Shown: positions 9,057 through 17,279, counted from the stretch's first letter. The stretch: DNA of 64,000 nucleotides from Saccharothrix australiensis (GCF_003634935.1 NZ_RBXO01000001.1:5357501-5421500); one strand, 5' to 3'. Made by a program: numbers and translations. Notes: generated from the letters alone by a model not told the origin.

Positions 9057-9674
9057 ATGCAGGTGTCGCTGTTCGACGACGGCGCGGAGCCACCCGGCCT
9101 GCGCCCGCTCACCGGCGTCCGCCGCACCGTGCTGGGCGACGGCGCGTGGATCGACGTGCTCCCCGGCTGGCTCACGGGCGCGGACGAGCTGTTCCGGCGG
9201 CTGGCGGCGGACGTGCCGTGGCGCGCCGAGCGCCGGCAGATGTACGAGCGCGTGGTGACCGTGCCGCGCCTGCTGTGCTTCTACGGCGAGGACGCCGCGC
9301 TGCCCGACCCCGTGCTGGCCGAGGCCCGCGCCGCCCTCAGCGACCGGTACGCCGACGAGCTGGGCGAGCCGTTCCGGACCGCCGGGCTGTGCTACTACCG
9401 CGACGGCCGCGACAGCGTGGCCTGGCACGGCGACACCATCGGCCGCGGCGGCGCCGAGGACACGATGGTCGCGATCGTGTCGGTCGGCACGCCCCGCGCC
9501 CTCGTGCTGCGCCCGCGCGGCGGCGGCGCGACCGTCCGGTACGCGCTGGGCCACGGCGACCTGGTCGTGATGGGCGGGTCGTGCCAGCGGACGTGGGAGC
9601 ACGCCGTGCCCAAGACCGCGAAGTCCGTCGGGCCGCGCATCAGCATCCAGTTCCGGCCGCGCGGGGTGCGCTGA
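9057..9674 (+). CDS. alkB: AlkB-type 2-oxoglutarate/Fe(II) DNA repair dioxygenase
   Basis: Oxidative demethylase that repairs N-alkylated bases, 205 residues, the usual size of the actinobacterial AlkB branch. The iron ligands are visible as H124-x-D126 in VAWHGD and the distal H182 in WEHAVPK; the 2-oxoglutarate arginines are R194 and R200 in PRISIQFRPR. The substrate lid LLCFYGEDAAL and the GLCYYRDGRDSVAWHGD block are typical. The ATG at 9057 is favoured because a TAGGCT -10-like element lies eight bases upstream with no Shine-Dalgarno, suggesting a leaderless or near-leaderless transcript. A perfect SOS box precedes it, placing the gene in the damage response. Confidence 0.93.
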   Translation: MQVSLFDDGAEPPGLRPLTGVRRTVLGDGAWIDVLPGWLTGADELFRRLAADVPWRAERRQMYERVVTVPRLLCFYGEDAALPDPVLAEARAALSDRYADELGEPFRTAGLCYYRDGRDSVAWHGDTIGRGGAEDTMVAIVSVGTPRALVLRPRGGGATVRYALGHGDLVVMGGSCQRTWEHAVPKTAKSVGPRISIQFRPRGVR

Positions 9675-9717
9675 CGGTCCACCCGCTCGCCGGGTGACGC
9701 GCGCCACCCGACGGCCA

Positions 9718-9734
9718 TACCATACCGTATGGTA
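9718..9734. promoter_or_regulatory. Palindromic operator of the TetR gene
   Basis: TACCATAC and GTATGGTA flank a central C, a perfect 8+1+8 palindrome ending 10 bases before the TetR start codon. TetR proteins commonly bind such sites in their own promoter, so autoregulation of the three-gene unit is likely. Confidence 0.75.
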
Positions 9735-9744
9735 CGGTCGGGGC

Positions 9745-10290
9745 GTGGTGAGCAGGCGGGACTGGTTGGACGTCGGGTTGCGGGTGCTGGCCGAGGACGG
9801 CGCGCCCGCGCTGACCGTCGAGCGGCTGAGCGGGCGGCTCGGCGTCACGAAGGGCTCGTTCTACCACCACTTCAAGGGGATGGGCGGGTTCAAGCAGGAC
9901 CTGCTCGCACATTTCGAGGCCGAGTGCACCACCGGCTACATCGAGCGCGCCGAGCAGGGCGGCGGCACCGCCCGCGACCGGGTCGAGCGCTTGATGCGGC
10001 TGGTGCTGGCCGACGGGGAGGACCGGCCGCCGCTGGAGCCCGCCATGCGCGCGTGGGCGTTGCAGGACGCCGACGTCCGGGCCGCGCAGGAGCGGGTCGA
10101 CCGCGAGCGGATCGCCTACCTGGCGGGGCTGTGGGCGGCGATCGGGCCGGCGGAGGACGCGCTGCCGACGGCCCGGCTGCTCTACCTCGTGCTGGTCGGC
10201 GCGGACCACGTGCTGCCGCCGGTGGGCGCGGCCGACCTGCGGGAGGTCTACGCACTCGCCCTGCGACTGGTCGACCGGGGGACGACATGA
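9745..10290 (+). CDS. TetR-family transcriptional regulator
   Basis: 181-residue one-component repressor. The N-terminal helix-turn-helix is clear: WLDVGLRVLAEDGAPALTVERLSGRLGVTKGSFYHHFKGM, about residues 7-46. The C-terminal ligand domain is not recognisable. Two GTG codons, 9745 and 9748, could start it; 9745 is given. The stop overlaps the start of the next gene by four bases (ATGA) and that gene overlaps the third in the same way, so the three form a translationally coupled operon behind the palindrome at 9718-9734. The regulator probably controls the two membrane proteins. Confidence 0.9.
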   Translation: MVSRRDWLDVGLRVLAEDGAPALTVERLSGRLGVTKGSFYHHFKGMGGFKQDLLAHFEAECTTGYIERAEQGGGTARDRVERLMRLVLADGEDRPPLEPAMRAWALQDADVRAAQERVDRERIAYLAGLWAAIGPAEDALPTARLLYLVLVGADHVLPPVGAADLREVYALALRLVDRGTT

Positions 10291-10667
10291 GACCGCACTG
10301 GGTGCCGAGGTTGCTCGTCTTCACCGCGGTGATGCACTTCCTGTGGGCGTTCGCGCAGCCCAACGCGTGGTCCGCGATCGCGCGCGACGGGTTCTTCCGC
10401 GCGGTGGTGGACGAGGGCGCGGCGGACTTCTGGTCGCGCGAGGCGACCGTCTGGTTCATGGTGGGCGGCGTCGCGCTGCTCGCGCTGGGCACGTTGACGC
10501 GGAAGGCGGTGCGCGACAACGGGCGGCTGCCCGCGCAGCTCGGCTGGTACCTGCTCGCCATGGGCGTGCCGCTGGTCGTGCTGTACTTCCCCGCCACGGG
10601 CGGCTGGGCGCTGGTCGTCATCGGCGTCCTGGCGCTGACCGCGCGCGAGGGGGCGAGGGCGGCGTGA
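10287..10667 (+). CDS. Small integral membrane protein (DUF6463-like)
   Basis: 126 residues with four hydrophobic segments, roughly residues 7-25, 55-72, 85-100 and 105-120, separated by short charged loops. The start overlaps the TetR stop (ATGA) and the stop overlaps the next GTG. The pattern of a TetR gene followed by a small membrane protein beginning MxPHWxPRLLVFTAVMHFLWA resembles the DUF6463 group; I recall this from family knowledge and could not check it. No catalytic residues are apparent. Confidence 0.75.
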   Translation: MRPHWVPRLLVFTAVMHFLWAFAQPNAWSAIARDGFFRAVVDEGAADFWSREATVWFMVGGVALLALGTLTRKAVRDNGRLPAQLGWYLLAMGVPLVVLYFPATGGWALVVIGVLALTAREGARAA

Positions 10668-11056
10668 CGGCGTTGCGGGTCGTGCTGGTGCTGCTGGGGC
10701 TGTTCGTCGTCGGCACCGGCCTGGCGGACGTCGTGGTGGGCCCCGCCGTGCTGCCGGGCAGCCCGTCGGCCACGCCGACGCTGGACAGCCACTACCGGTT
10801 CTTCGCGACCATGTGGCTGGCGCTGGGCGTGGTGCTGCTGTGGGTCGCGCCGCGGGTCGACCGGGCGACCGCGGCGCTGCGCGGCGCGTGCGCGGCGGTG
10901 TTCGCGGGTGGCGTCGCCCGGATCGTGTCGCTGCTCGCGGTGGGCCCGCCGCACGGGCTGCTGGTGTTCTTCATCGGGGTCGAACTCGTCCTGCCGCCCG
11001 CGCTGGTGTGGTGGCAGCGGGCCGTGTCGGCGCGGGCGGGCGCGGCCGGGTCCTGA
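10664..11056 (+). CDS. DUF4345-like membrane protein
   Basis: 130 residues with four hydrophobic segments. The conserved-looking block LDSHYRFFATMWLALGVVLLWVAP, then FAGGVARIVSLLAVGPPHGLLVFFIGVELVLPPALVWWQ, matches DUF4345 as I know it. The GTG start shares its last two bases with the preceding stop (GTGA overlap), making it the third member of the TetR-led operon. Function unknown; probably a bilayer protein under control of the linked regulator. Confidence 0.8.
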   Translation: MTALRVVLVLLGLFVVGTGLADVVVGPAVLPGSPSATPTLDSHYRFFATMWLALGVVLLWVAPRVDRATAALRGACAAVFAGGVARIVSLLAVGPPHGLLVFFIGVELVLPPALVWWQRAVSARAGAAGS

Positions 11057-11092
11057 CGGCGGCGGGCCGGGCGCCGACCCGCCGCGGACCCG

Positions 11093-12760
11093 TCAGCCGC
11101 GCAGGGCGGGGAAGTCCTCTTCCCGGTACTCCCCCGCCCTCCGCTCACCCGTCTCCCGGCCGCGCAGCTCGACCCGGCGGATCTTGCCCGAGACCGTCTT
11201 CGGCAGCTCCGCGAACTCCAGCCGGCGAACCCTCCGGTACGGCGCGAGGTGCTCCCGCGCGTGCCGCAGGATCTCGAACGCCGTCCGCTCGTCGGCCGCG
11301 AAACCGTCGGCGAGCACGACGTACGCCTTCGGCACGGCCAGCCGGACCGGGTCCGGCGACGGCACGACCGCCGCCTCCGCCACCGCCTCGTGCTCCAGCA
11401 GCACGCTCTCCAGCTCGAACGGCGAGATGCGGTAGTCCGACGCCTTGAACACGTCGTCGGCGCGCCCGACGTAGGTCAGGTACCCGTCCTCGTCCACCGA
11501 GCCGATGTCGCCCGTGTGGTAGTAGCCGTCGCGCATCACCTCGGCGGTGCGCTCGGCGTCGCCGTGGTAGCCCGTCATCAGGCCCAGCGGGCGGTCCGAC
11601 AGGTCCAGGCAGATTTCGCCCTCCGCGCCCGGCCGCCCGGTCACCGGGTCGACCAGCACCACCGGGAAACCGGGCGCGGGGCGGCCCATCGAGCCGGGCT
11701 TCACCGGCTGGCCGGGCGTGTTCGCGACCTGCACGGTGGTCTCGGTCTGGCCGAAACCGTCCCGGATGGTCACGCCCCACGCCGCGCGGACCCGCTCGAT
11801 CACCTCCGGGTTGAGCGGCTCGCCCGCGCCGACCACCTTGCGCGGCGGCGTGCGCAGCACCGTCAGGTCGGCCTGGATCAGCATCCGCCACACCGTCGGC
11901 GGCGCGCAGAAGCTCGTCACGCCGCAACGGTCCATCTCGGCCATCAGCCGCGCCGCGTCGAACCTCGCGTAGTTGACGACGAACACGGTCGCCTCGGCGT
12001 TCCAGGGCGCGAAGACGTTGCTCCAGGCGTGCTTCGCCCACCCCGGCGACGAGATGTTGAGGTGCACGTCGCCCGGTTCCAGCCCGATCCAGTACATCGT
12101 GGACAGGTGGCCGATCGGGTAGGAGGCGTGCGTGTGCTCGACCAGCTTGGGCCGGGCGGTCGTGCCCGAGGTGAAGTACAGCAGCAGCGCGTCCGACGCC
12201 CGCGTGACGCCGTCGGGGGCGAAGTCGGCGTCGGCGTCCCGCGACCGGGCGTAGTCGAGCCAGCCCGGCACGGGCGGGCCGACCGCGATGCGCGTGTACC
12301 CGCCGGGCACGTCGGCGAACTTCCCGGTGTCGGCCGCGCCCGCCACCACGTGCCGCGCCGCGCCGCGCTCGACGCGGTCCACCAGTTCGGCCGGCCCGAG
12401 CAGGGTGGTCGCCGGGATGACCACCGCGCCGAGCTTCATCGCCGCCAGCAGCACCTCCCACAGCTCGACCCGGTTGCCCAGCATCAGCACGACCCGGTCG
12501 CCGCGCCGCACCCCGTTGTCGCGCAGCCAGTTCGCCACCTGGTTCGACCGGCGGGACAGCTCGGCGAACGACCAGCGCCCCTCGCGGCCGTCCTCCTCCA
12601 CGATCCACAGCGCGGTCCGGTCCTCGCCCCGCGCGACCTCGTCGAACCAGTCCAGCGCCCAGTTGAACTCGACGGGGTCGGGCCAGCGGAAGCCGGCACG
12701 GGCGGTGGCGTAGTCGGTCGCGTGGCGCAGCAGGAAGTCACGGGCGTCGCGGAAGTCCAT
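11093..12760 (-). CDS. AMP-forming acyl-CoA synthetase
   Basis: Adenylate-forming ligase that activates a carboxylic acid and thioesterifies it to CoA, 555 residues. Visible motifs are LLLYFTSGTTARPKLVEHTH (A3/P-loop), DGFGQTETT (A5), DGYYHTGDIG (A7), VGRADDVFKASDYRISPFELE (A8) and ELPKTVSGKIRR with the catalytic lysine (A10). NISSPGWAKHAWSNVFAPWNA resembles medium-chain (ACSM-like) enzymes. ATG 12760 (MDFRDARDFLL) is preferred over an upstream frame beginning MPAPAHRARV, because the extra residues are Arg-rich and unlike the family. No carrier protein adjoins it. It converges with the DUF4345 operon. Confidence 0.9.
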   Translation of the reverse strand: MDFRDARDFLLRHATDYATARAGFRWPDPVEFNWALDWFDEVARGEDRTALWIVEEDGREGRWSFAELSRRSNQVANWLRDNGVRRGDRVVLMLGNRVELWEVLLAAMKLGAVVIPATTLLGPAELVDRVERGAARHVVAGAADTGKFADVPGGYTRIAVGPPVPGWLDYARSRDADADFAPDGVTRASDALLLYFTSGTTARPKLVEHTHASYPIGHLSTMYWIGLEPGDVHLNISSPGWAKHAWSNVFAPWNAEATVFVVNYARFDAARLMAEMDRCGVTSFCAPPTVWRMLIQADLTVLRTPPRKVVGAGEPLNPEVIERVRAAWGVTIRDGFGQTETTVQVANTPGQPVKPGSMGRPAPGFPVVLVDPVTGRPGAEGEICLDLSDRPLGLMTGYHGDAERTAEVMRDGYYHTGDIGSVDEDGYLTYVGRADDVFKASDYRISPFELESVLLEHEAVAEAAVVPSPDPVRLAVPKAYVVLADGFAADERTAFEILRHAREHLAPYRRVRRLEFAELPKTVSGKIRRVELRGRETGERRAGEYREEDFPALRG

Positions 12761-13012
12761 CGGTCGAGCGTCGGCCGTCGGGAGCCGGCGCGCCACCCCC
12801 GTTCGGAGGTGTCGTCGCGGCGCTCGGCGGACCCGCGCGCGATGAGCGGGCGCGGGCATGCGCGGCGCAGCGGGCGCGGGCGGCGTGGCGTGACGTGGCG
12901 CAGCGCGGTGTGATGGGGCGCGGCCCGGTGTGGTGCGGCGGGCGGGTGTGCGGGCGGCGCGGCGCGGTGAGCGGGCGGCGCGGCGTCCCCCGTGGACGGG
13001 CGCGGCGGGGAG

Positions 13013-13504
13013 CTAGAAGTCGCCGAGCTCCGCGCGGACCCGCGCGCACTCCGTCCGCAGGCCGCCGTCCACCGCCTGGCTGATCTCGTGCAGCGACCGC
13101 AGCTGCTCGGGCGTCAGCACGTCGAACAGGTGCTCGCGCACGGCCGTCACGTGGCCGGGCGCGGCGGCGTCCAGGGCGGCGAACCCGCGCTCGGTGAGCT
13201 GGGCGATGGAGCCGCGCCGGTCCGACGCGCACGCCCGCCGCTCGACCAGCCCCTCCTTCTCCAGCTTGGCCACGGCGTGGGAGAGCCGGCTGCGCGACGA
13301 GTGGCAGTTGACCGCCAGCTCGCTCATCCGCAGCGCACGGCCGGGCGCCTCCGAGAGCGCGACCAGGATCTCGTAGTACGCCATCGGCATCCCGGAGTCG
13401 CGCTGCATCTGCCGGTCGAGGTGTTCGGTGAACTTCGTCACGGCGGCCATGAAGCCGCGCCATATCCGCTGTTCATCGGCGCTCAGCCACCGCACGTCGC
13501 TCAT
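13013..13504 (-). CDS. MarR-family transcriptional regulator
   Basis: 163-residue winged-helix repressor. The DNA-binding core is LRMSELAVNCHSSRSRLSHAVAKLEKEGLVERRACASDRRGSIAQLTERG, about residues 55-110, with the DxRG wing. It is divergent from the yceI-family gene, and the 88-base spacer holds two GTTGANNNTTCAAC sites. Its own promoter appears as TATGAT (13511-13516, minus strand) six bases from the ATG, suggesting a leaderless message. It most likely represses itself and yceI; the ligand is unknown. Confidence 0.92.
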   Translation of the reverse strand: MSDVRWLSADEQRIWRGFMAAVTKFTEHLDRQMQRDSGMPMAYYEILVALSEAPGRALRMSELAVNCHSSRSRLSHAVAKLEKEGLVERRACASDRRGSIAQLTERGFAALDAAAPGHVTAVREHLFDVLTPEQLRSLHEISQAVDGGLRTECARVRAELGDF

Positions 13505-13510
13505 GCCCCC

Positions 13511-13569
13511 ATCATACGGTTCTGTTGAACCTTCAACCAGGATGCGCTATGTTCAGTTGAGAGTTCAAC
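13511..13569. promoter_or_regulatory. Divergent promoters with twin MarR operators
   Basis: GTTGANNNTTCAAC occurs at 13524-13537 and 13556-13569, 32 bases apart, about three helical turns. On the plus strand TTGAAC (13525-13530), a 17-base spacer and TATGTT (13548-13553) make a good sigma-70-type promoter for the yceI gene. On the minus strand TATGAT serves the MarR gene. The first operator overlaps the plus -35 and lies upstream of the minus -10; the second covers the expected plus start of transcription. Confidence 0.78.
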
Positions 13570-13592
13570 CAGACCGAAACCAGAAGGACACC

Positions 13593-14141
13593 ATGACCAC
13601 GCAGACTGAGCAGATCCCCGGCTACCTCGCGGGCACGTGGGCGATCGACCCGGTGCACTCGGACGTTTCCTTCGTGGTCCGCCACCTCGGCGTCTCCAAG
13701 GTCCGCGGCCACTTCGACACCTTCGAGGGCACGATCGTCACGGCGGAGAACCCGCTGGAGTCGACGGTCACCGCGAAGATCGCGACCGCGTCGATCAACA
13801 CCAAGAACGCCCAGCGCGACGCCCACGTCAAGAACGAGGACTTCCTCGACGTGGAGAACCACCCCGAGCTGACCTTCACCTCGACCGGCGTGCGCGCCCA
13901 CGGCGAGGGCTACCTCGTCGACGGCCAGCTGACCCTGCGCGGCGTCACCAAGCCGGTGACGCTGGAGCTGGAGCTGAACGGCTTCGGCGACGGCATGGCC
14001 GAGGGCTCCAAGGTCGCGGGCTTCTCGGCCAGCACCGAGATCAGCCGCAAGGACTTCGGCGTGACCGGCGGCCCGGCGGGCGCGGCCGTCGGCGACAAGA
14101 TCACCATCCTGCTGGAGATCGAGGCCACCCTCCAGTCCTGA
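13593..14141 (+). CDS. YceI-family protein (isoprenoid-binding lipocalin-like fold)
   Basis: 182 residues with the YceI signature: GTWAIDPVHSDVSFVVRHLGVSKVRGHFDTFEGTI at the start, AKIATASINTKNAQRDAHVKNEDFLDVENHPELTF in the middle, and RKDFGVTGG near the end. YceI proteins form an extended hydrophobic barrel that binds polyprenyl chains. This one has no signal peptide, so it is cytosolic, as usual in actinobacteria. ATG 13593 has an AGAAGGA Shine-Dalgarno. It is under the MarR-bound divergent promoter and is followed by a hairpin. Confidence 0.92.
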   Translation: MTTQTEQIPGYLAGTWAIDPVHSDVSFVVRHLGVSKVRGHFDTFEGTIVTAENPLESTVTAKIATASINTKNAQRDAHVKNEDFLDVENHPELTFTSTGVRAHGEGYLVDGQLTLRGVTKPVTLELELNGFGDGMAEGSKVAGFSASTEISRKDFGVTGGPAGAAVGDKITILLEIEATLQS

Positions 14142-14152
14142 GCGACACCGTC

Positions 14153-14190
14153 GAAGGGGCTTGTCGGCGACGCGCCGGCGGGCCCCTTTC
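14153..14190 (+). terminator. GC-rich hairpin after the yceI-family gene
   Basis: AAGGGGC (14154-14160) pairs with GCCCCTT (14182-14188), with an inner pairing GCGACGCGCCGGC region. A short T-run (TTTC) follows. It lies 12 bases after the stop codon and is a plausible intrinsic-type terminator for a high-GC genome. Confidence 0.5.
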
Positions 14191-14531
14191 GCGCGTCCGG
14201 GACCACGAACGCGCCACCCGGCCCGCCCTCGCCACGGCACGCGCGACCGGCAGCACGCGCCGTGGCGTGGTTCACCGGATCGTGCACCCCGATATTCCCT
14301 CTCGTGCCGCATTTCGGTAAGTTTTCGATCACCGCCGTGACCGCCCGTGAACCATGAGCCCCTATCCCCCGTATCAGGATCCGGGACCGCAGTCCCCCGG
14401 TACGCCTGAAGCAGCGGAACTCGATCCGGACACGGTCCGCTCTCGGGGTGTAGACCACGTGGGTGACAGGGGTTGTACTCATGGCACCATCTGGCGCAGC
14501 ACGCGCCGGACGCAGGCGAGGGAGGACCGGT
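14191..14531. other. Intergenic stretch, no convincing gene
   Basis: Contains a locally AT-richer patch around 14290-14330 and purine-rich sequence ending in a GGAGGA Shine-Dalgarno at 14521-14526 for the next gene. A frame opening at ATG 14354 is Pro-rich and overlaps the next gene; I do not support it. Confidence 0.4.
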
Positions 14532-15035
14532 GTGAACGCCCAGACCGAACAGGTCGACGACCTTCGACTCGTCGCGCTGCCCACCGCGGTCAACGTCGCG
14601 GACTTGTTCGTGCGCTTCTCCCTGGGCGAGTGGCGGCTGCGCTCCATGCAGGACGAGGCCGCGCAGACCGCGCGCCGCCTGGTCGGCGCGGCCGTCGACG
14701 TGGCCGACCGCCGCCTGCCCCACCTCCTGCTGGTCCGGCTGCGGCTCAGCGGCAGCCACCTGGTGGTCGAGGTCGAGGGCAACCGCGTCGCGCTGCCGCC
14801 GGAGCTGGCCGGCGGCCGGGCCGGGCTGGTCGACCTCACCGCGGGGGGCCGCCTCGCCTGGTGCGAGCTGACCCTGCCGTCGGGCATGAACGCCTCCGCC
14901 GTCCCCCTGCCGCGCCGCGAGCCGCGCCGCTCGCCCGCCGCCGAGCAGCTGGGCGACGAGCCGGACGTCGACCCCGAGCTGATCCAGCGCATCCTCTACG
15001 GCCTGGGCGGCGCGGCCGAGCGGCGTCGCGACTGA
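14532..15035 (+). CDS. Degenerate histidine-kinase-like ATP-binding protein
   Basis: 167 residues. [64 protein letters not shown] has the shape of the single-domain HATPase (RsbW-like) proteins common in actinomycetes. The N box and glycine-rich ATP lid are not recognisable, so it may not bind ATP. The C-terminal tail is Pro/Arg-rich and ends in RILYGLGGAAERRRD. GTG 14532 is chosen for its GGAGGA Shine-Dalgarno; a longer frame from 14463 is possible. Regulatory function is inferred only from fold resemblance. Confidence 0.6.
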   Translation: MNAQTEQVDDLRLVALPTAVNVADLFVRFSLGEWRLRSMQDEAAQTARRLVGAAVDVADRRLPHLLLVRLRLSGSHLVVEVEGNRVALPPELAGGRAGLVDLTAGGRLAWCELTLPSGMNASAVPLPRREPRRSPAAEQLGDEPDVDPELIQRILYGLGGAAERRRD

Positions 15036-15057
15036 GGCGACGCCGCCCGCGCCCGGC

Positions 15058-15900
15058 TCACCGCGCGAGCGCCGCCAGGGCGACCGCCAGCACGCCCATA
15101 CCGCACCACGACACGAGCGGCAGCCGCTCGTGCAGCACCACCACCCCGAGCACCGCCGCCACGGCCGGCTCCGCGAGCGTCAACGTGGTCGCCGCGGCGG
15201 CGGACGTGTGCCGCAGGCCCCGGCCGAACAGCAGGTAGGCCACGAACGTGGTGAACACCGACAGGTGCGCCACCACCGCGACGCCCGCCCCGGTGCCCAG
15301 CCACCCGACGCCGAGCACGAGCAGCACCGGCAGGGTGAGCGCGGACGCCCCGCCGAACACCGTGCCGACCACCGCCCGCGATGGCAGGCCCTGGCCGATC
15401 AGGTGCGCGCAGATCACCGAGTACGCGGCGTAGGACAGGCCCGCGACCAGCGCCGCCGCCACGCCGACCAGGTCGACGCGCGCCTCGCCGCCGCCCAGCA
15501 CGAGCAGCGCGCACCCCGCCACGGCGGTCAGCGTGACCAGCGGCCGGGCCCGGACGCCCAGCACGACCGGCGCGGTGGCCAGCGCCACGGTGGTGGCGAC
15601 CGCCACCCCGGTGCGCGCCACGGCCGGGTAGAACGCCAGCGCGTACCCGGCGACGGCGACCGCGCCCAGCGCGAGCAGCCGCCGGTCGGCGGTGCGGACC
15701 ACTTCGCGCGTGCCGCGCGCGGTCAGCAGCAGCAGGCAGCCGCCGACCACCAGGCCGGCCGCGCCGACCGCCGCGGCGGGCGCGGACTCGGGTGCCAGGG
15801 AGCTGACGGTGCCGGTGGTGCCCCACAGGACGCACGCCGCCAGGATGGGCAGCGGGCCGTGGAGGAAACGTGGACGTGCTCGTACTCCGACAGATGACAC
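15058..15900 (-). CDS. EamA-family (drug/metabolite) transporter
   Basis: 280 residues with about ten hydrophobic segments in two repeats of the EamA type: LPILAACVLWGTTGTVSSLAPES opens the first, LVAGLSYAAYSVICAHLI the second, and [32 protein letters not shown] is the conserved last pair. It should export a small metabolite across the inner membrane; the substrate is unknown. The GTG start at 15900 has a GGAGAA Shine-Dalgarno. It converges with the ATP-binding-like gene upstream in the window and stands alone. Confidence 0.88.
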   Translation of the reverse strand: MSSVGVRARPRFLHGPLPILAACVLWGTTGTVSSLAPESAPAAAVGAAGLVVGGCLLLLTARGTREVVRTADRRLLALGAVAVAGYALAFYPAVARTGVAVATTVALATAPVVLGVRARPLVTLTAVAGCALLVLGGGEARVDLVGVAAALVAGLSYAAYSVICAHLIGQGLPSRAVVGTVFGGASALTLPVLLVLGVGWLGTGAGVAVVAHLSVFTTFVAYLLFGRGLRHTSAAAATTLTLAEPAVAAVLGVVVLHERLPLVSWCGMGVLAVALAALAR

Positions 15901-16057
15901 GGGTTCTCCGTTCGCGGGGGTTTTCCGGGGATCGCGAACGGGCGCACACGGCGGTGCCGGCGTGCGTGGGAGGAGCCGCGGGTGCGCCCGTCAGGCGACC
16001 GGCGGCGGCAGAACGACGTGCCAGTGGGTGTCCACGGTCGGATTCTAACCGCATGGG

Positions 16058-16063
16058 TACGCT
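16058..16063 (+). promoter_or_regulatory. Leaderless -10 element (TACGCT)
   Basis: TACGCT lies six bases before ATG 16070, with no Shine-Dalgarno between. This is the TANNNT-to-start spacing of leaderless actinobacterial messages. Confidence 0.55.
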
Positions 16064-16069
16064 GGGATC

Positions 16070-16684
16070 ATGGACATCGGCGTCGCGGATGACCTGCTGC
16101 GGCGGTCCCTCGTGGTCTACAAGTTCGCGGTCGAGGAGCTCATGACCAAGCTCCGCATCCTCAGCGAGGAGTTCGACCTCGTGCACAGCCACGACCCCAT
16201 CGAGCACGTCACGCAGCGCGTGAAGCGGCCGGACGCCATCCTGGACAAGCTGCGCCGCAAGGGGCTGGCCCCCGACCTCGCGCTCGCCGCCGAGCACCTC
16301 GACGACGTGGCGGGCGTGCGCGTGGTGTGCCCCTTCGTGTCCGACGTGTACCGGGTGCGCGACATGCTGGCGCGGCAGAGCGACGTGGAGATCCTCAAGA
16401 CCAAGGACTACATCGCCGCGCCGAAGCCCAACGGCTACCGCAGCCTGCACCTGATCGTGCGCATCCCGGTCTTCCTGTCCGACCGGGTGGAGCACGTCAA
16501 GGTGGAGGTGCAGCTGCGCACCATCGCGATGGACTTCTGGGCGACGCTGGAGCACAAGCTGTTCTACAAGTACGACGACCAGGTGCCCGCCGGTTTCGTG
16601 GACGAGCTGACCAGCACGGCGGCCATCGCCGCCGAGCTGGACGCGCGCATGGAGTCCCTGCACCAGAAGGTGCAGCGGGACTGA
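16070..16684 (+). CDS. Small alarmone synthetase (RelA/SpoT synthetase domain only)
   Basis: 204-residue GTP pyrophosphokinase that would make (p)ppGpp. There is no hydrolase, TGS or ACT domain, so it belongs to the short RelQ/YjbM-like group. Motifs are IEHVTQRVKRPDAILDKL (basic synthetase helix), DVAGVRVVCPF, DYIAAPKPNGYRSLHLIV and VEVQLRTIAMDFWATLEHKLFYK, where the Q and E coordinate substrate and metal. N-terminal ELMTKLRILSEEF is typical. Stress modulation of growth and secondary metabolism is the known role of the family. ATG 16070 fits a leaderless start. Confidence 0.93.
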   Translation: MDIGVADDLLRRSLVVYKFAVEELMTKLRILSEEFDLVHSHDPIEHVTQRVKRPDAILDKLRRKGLAPDLALAAEHLDDVAGVRVVCPFVSDVYRVRDMLARQSDVEILKTKDYIAAPKPNGYRSLHLIVRIPVFLSDRVEHVKVEVQLRTIAMDFWATLEHKLFYKYDDQVPAGFVDELTSTAAIAAELDARMESLHQKVQRD

Positions 16685-16728
16685 CGCCGCGCCGGACGGC
16701 GGGCGGGGCCGGTGCGACGCCGGACGGC

Positions 16729-17202
16729 TCACGCCAGTGGCAGCTCGCCCTCGTCGTCCGGGTCGATGCGCCGCTCGGCGGCGGTGATCGGGACGTCGTC
16801 GATGCTCGCCTCGCGCCGCCGCATCAGCCCGTCGGGCGCGAACTCCCAGTTCTCGTTGCCGTGGCTGCGCCACCACCGGCCCTCGTCGTCGTGCCACTCG
16901 TACTGGAACCGCACGGCGATCCGGTCGCCCGCCCACGCCCACAGCGACTTGCGCAGCACGTACCGGTGCTCGCGCGCCCACTTGCGGGTGAGGAAGGCGA
17001 TGATCTCGTCGCGGCCGGTGATGAACTCGGACCTGTTGCGCCACACCGAATCCGGCGTGTAGGCCGCCGCCACGCGCAGCGGGTCGCGCGTGTTCCAGGC
17101 GTCCTGCGCGGCCCGGACCTTGCGGCGGGCGGACTCCTCGTCGAACGGCGGCACGAGGGCGGCCGGCCCCGGACCCGGTGTCGCGACACCCAAGGGGATC
17201 AC
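16729..17202 (-). CDS. DUF1348 / NTF2-like protein
   Basis: About 157 residues in the small alpha+beta NTF2/SnoaL-like barrel. The conserved run [54 protein letters not shown] and [14 protein letters not shown] is the DUF1348 pattern. Biochemical role unknown. GTG 17202 (VIPLGVATP) is chosen; another GTG about 15 codons later, at [13 protein letters not shown], would fit family length equally well. It is divergent from the CGNR regulator gene, with four shared half-sites between them. Confidence 0.85.
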   Translation of the reverse strand: MIPLGVATPGPGPAALVPPFDEESARRKVRAAQDAWNTRDPLRVAAAYTPDSVWRNRSEFITGRDEIIAFLTRKWAREHRYVLRKSLWAWAGDRIAVRFQYEWHDDEGRWWRSHGNENWEFAPDGLMRRREASIDDVPITAAERRIDPDDEGELPLA

Positions 17203-17206
17203 CTCT

Positions 17207-17277
17207 TCTAACGGTTGGTCGACGCCCTTGACGTTAGAAGAACGGTCTAACGGATGCAAGCCCGTGTTAGCGTTAGA
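17207..17277. promoter_or_regulatory. Four TCTAACG/CGTTAGA half-sites in a divergent promoter
   Basis: TCTAACG at 17207-17213 and 17246-17252 and CGTTAGA at 17232-17238 and 17271-17277 form two identical inverted pairs, 25 bases centre to centre, repeated after 14 bases. The block fills the space between the DUF1348 gene and the CGNR gene. The inner pair, CGTTAGA-N7-TCTAACG, is a perfect inverted repeat. The last half-site overlaps a TAGCGT -10-like element six bases before the CGNR start. The linked CGNR protein is the obvious candidate binder. Confidence 0.7.
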
Positions 17278-17279
17278 CC

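Noticed and set aside
11093-12760. In-trans adenylation partner for NRPS module 2
   Set aside because: It has medium-chain acyl-CoA synthetase features, lies 7 kb from the operon on the other strand and has no amino-acid-type specificity pocket; no positive evidence.
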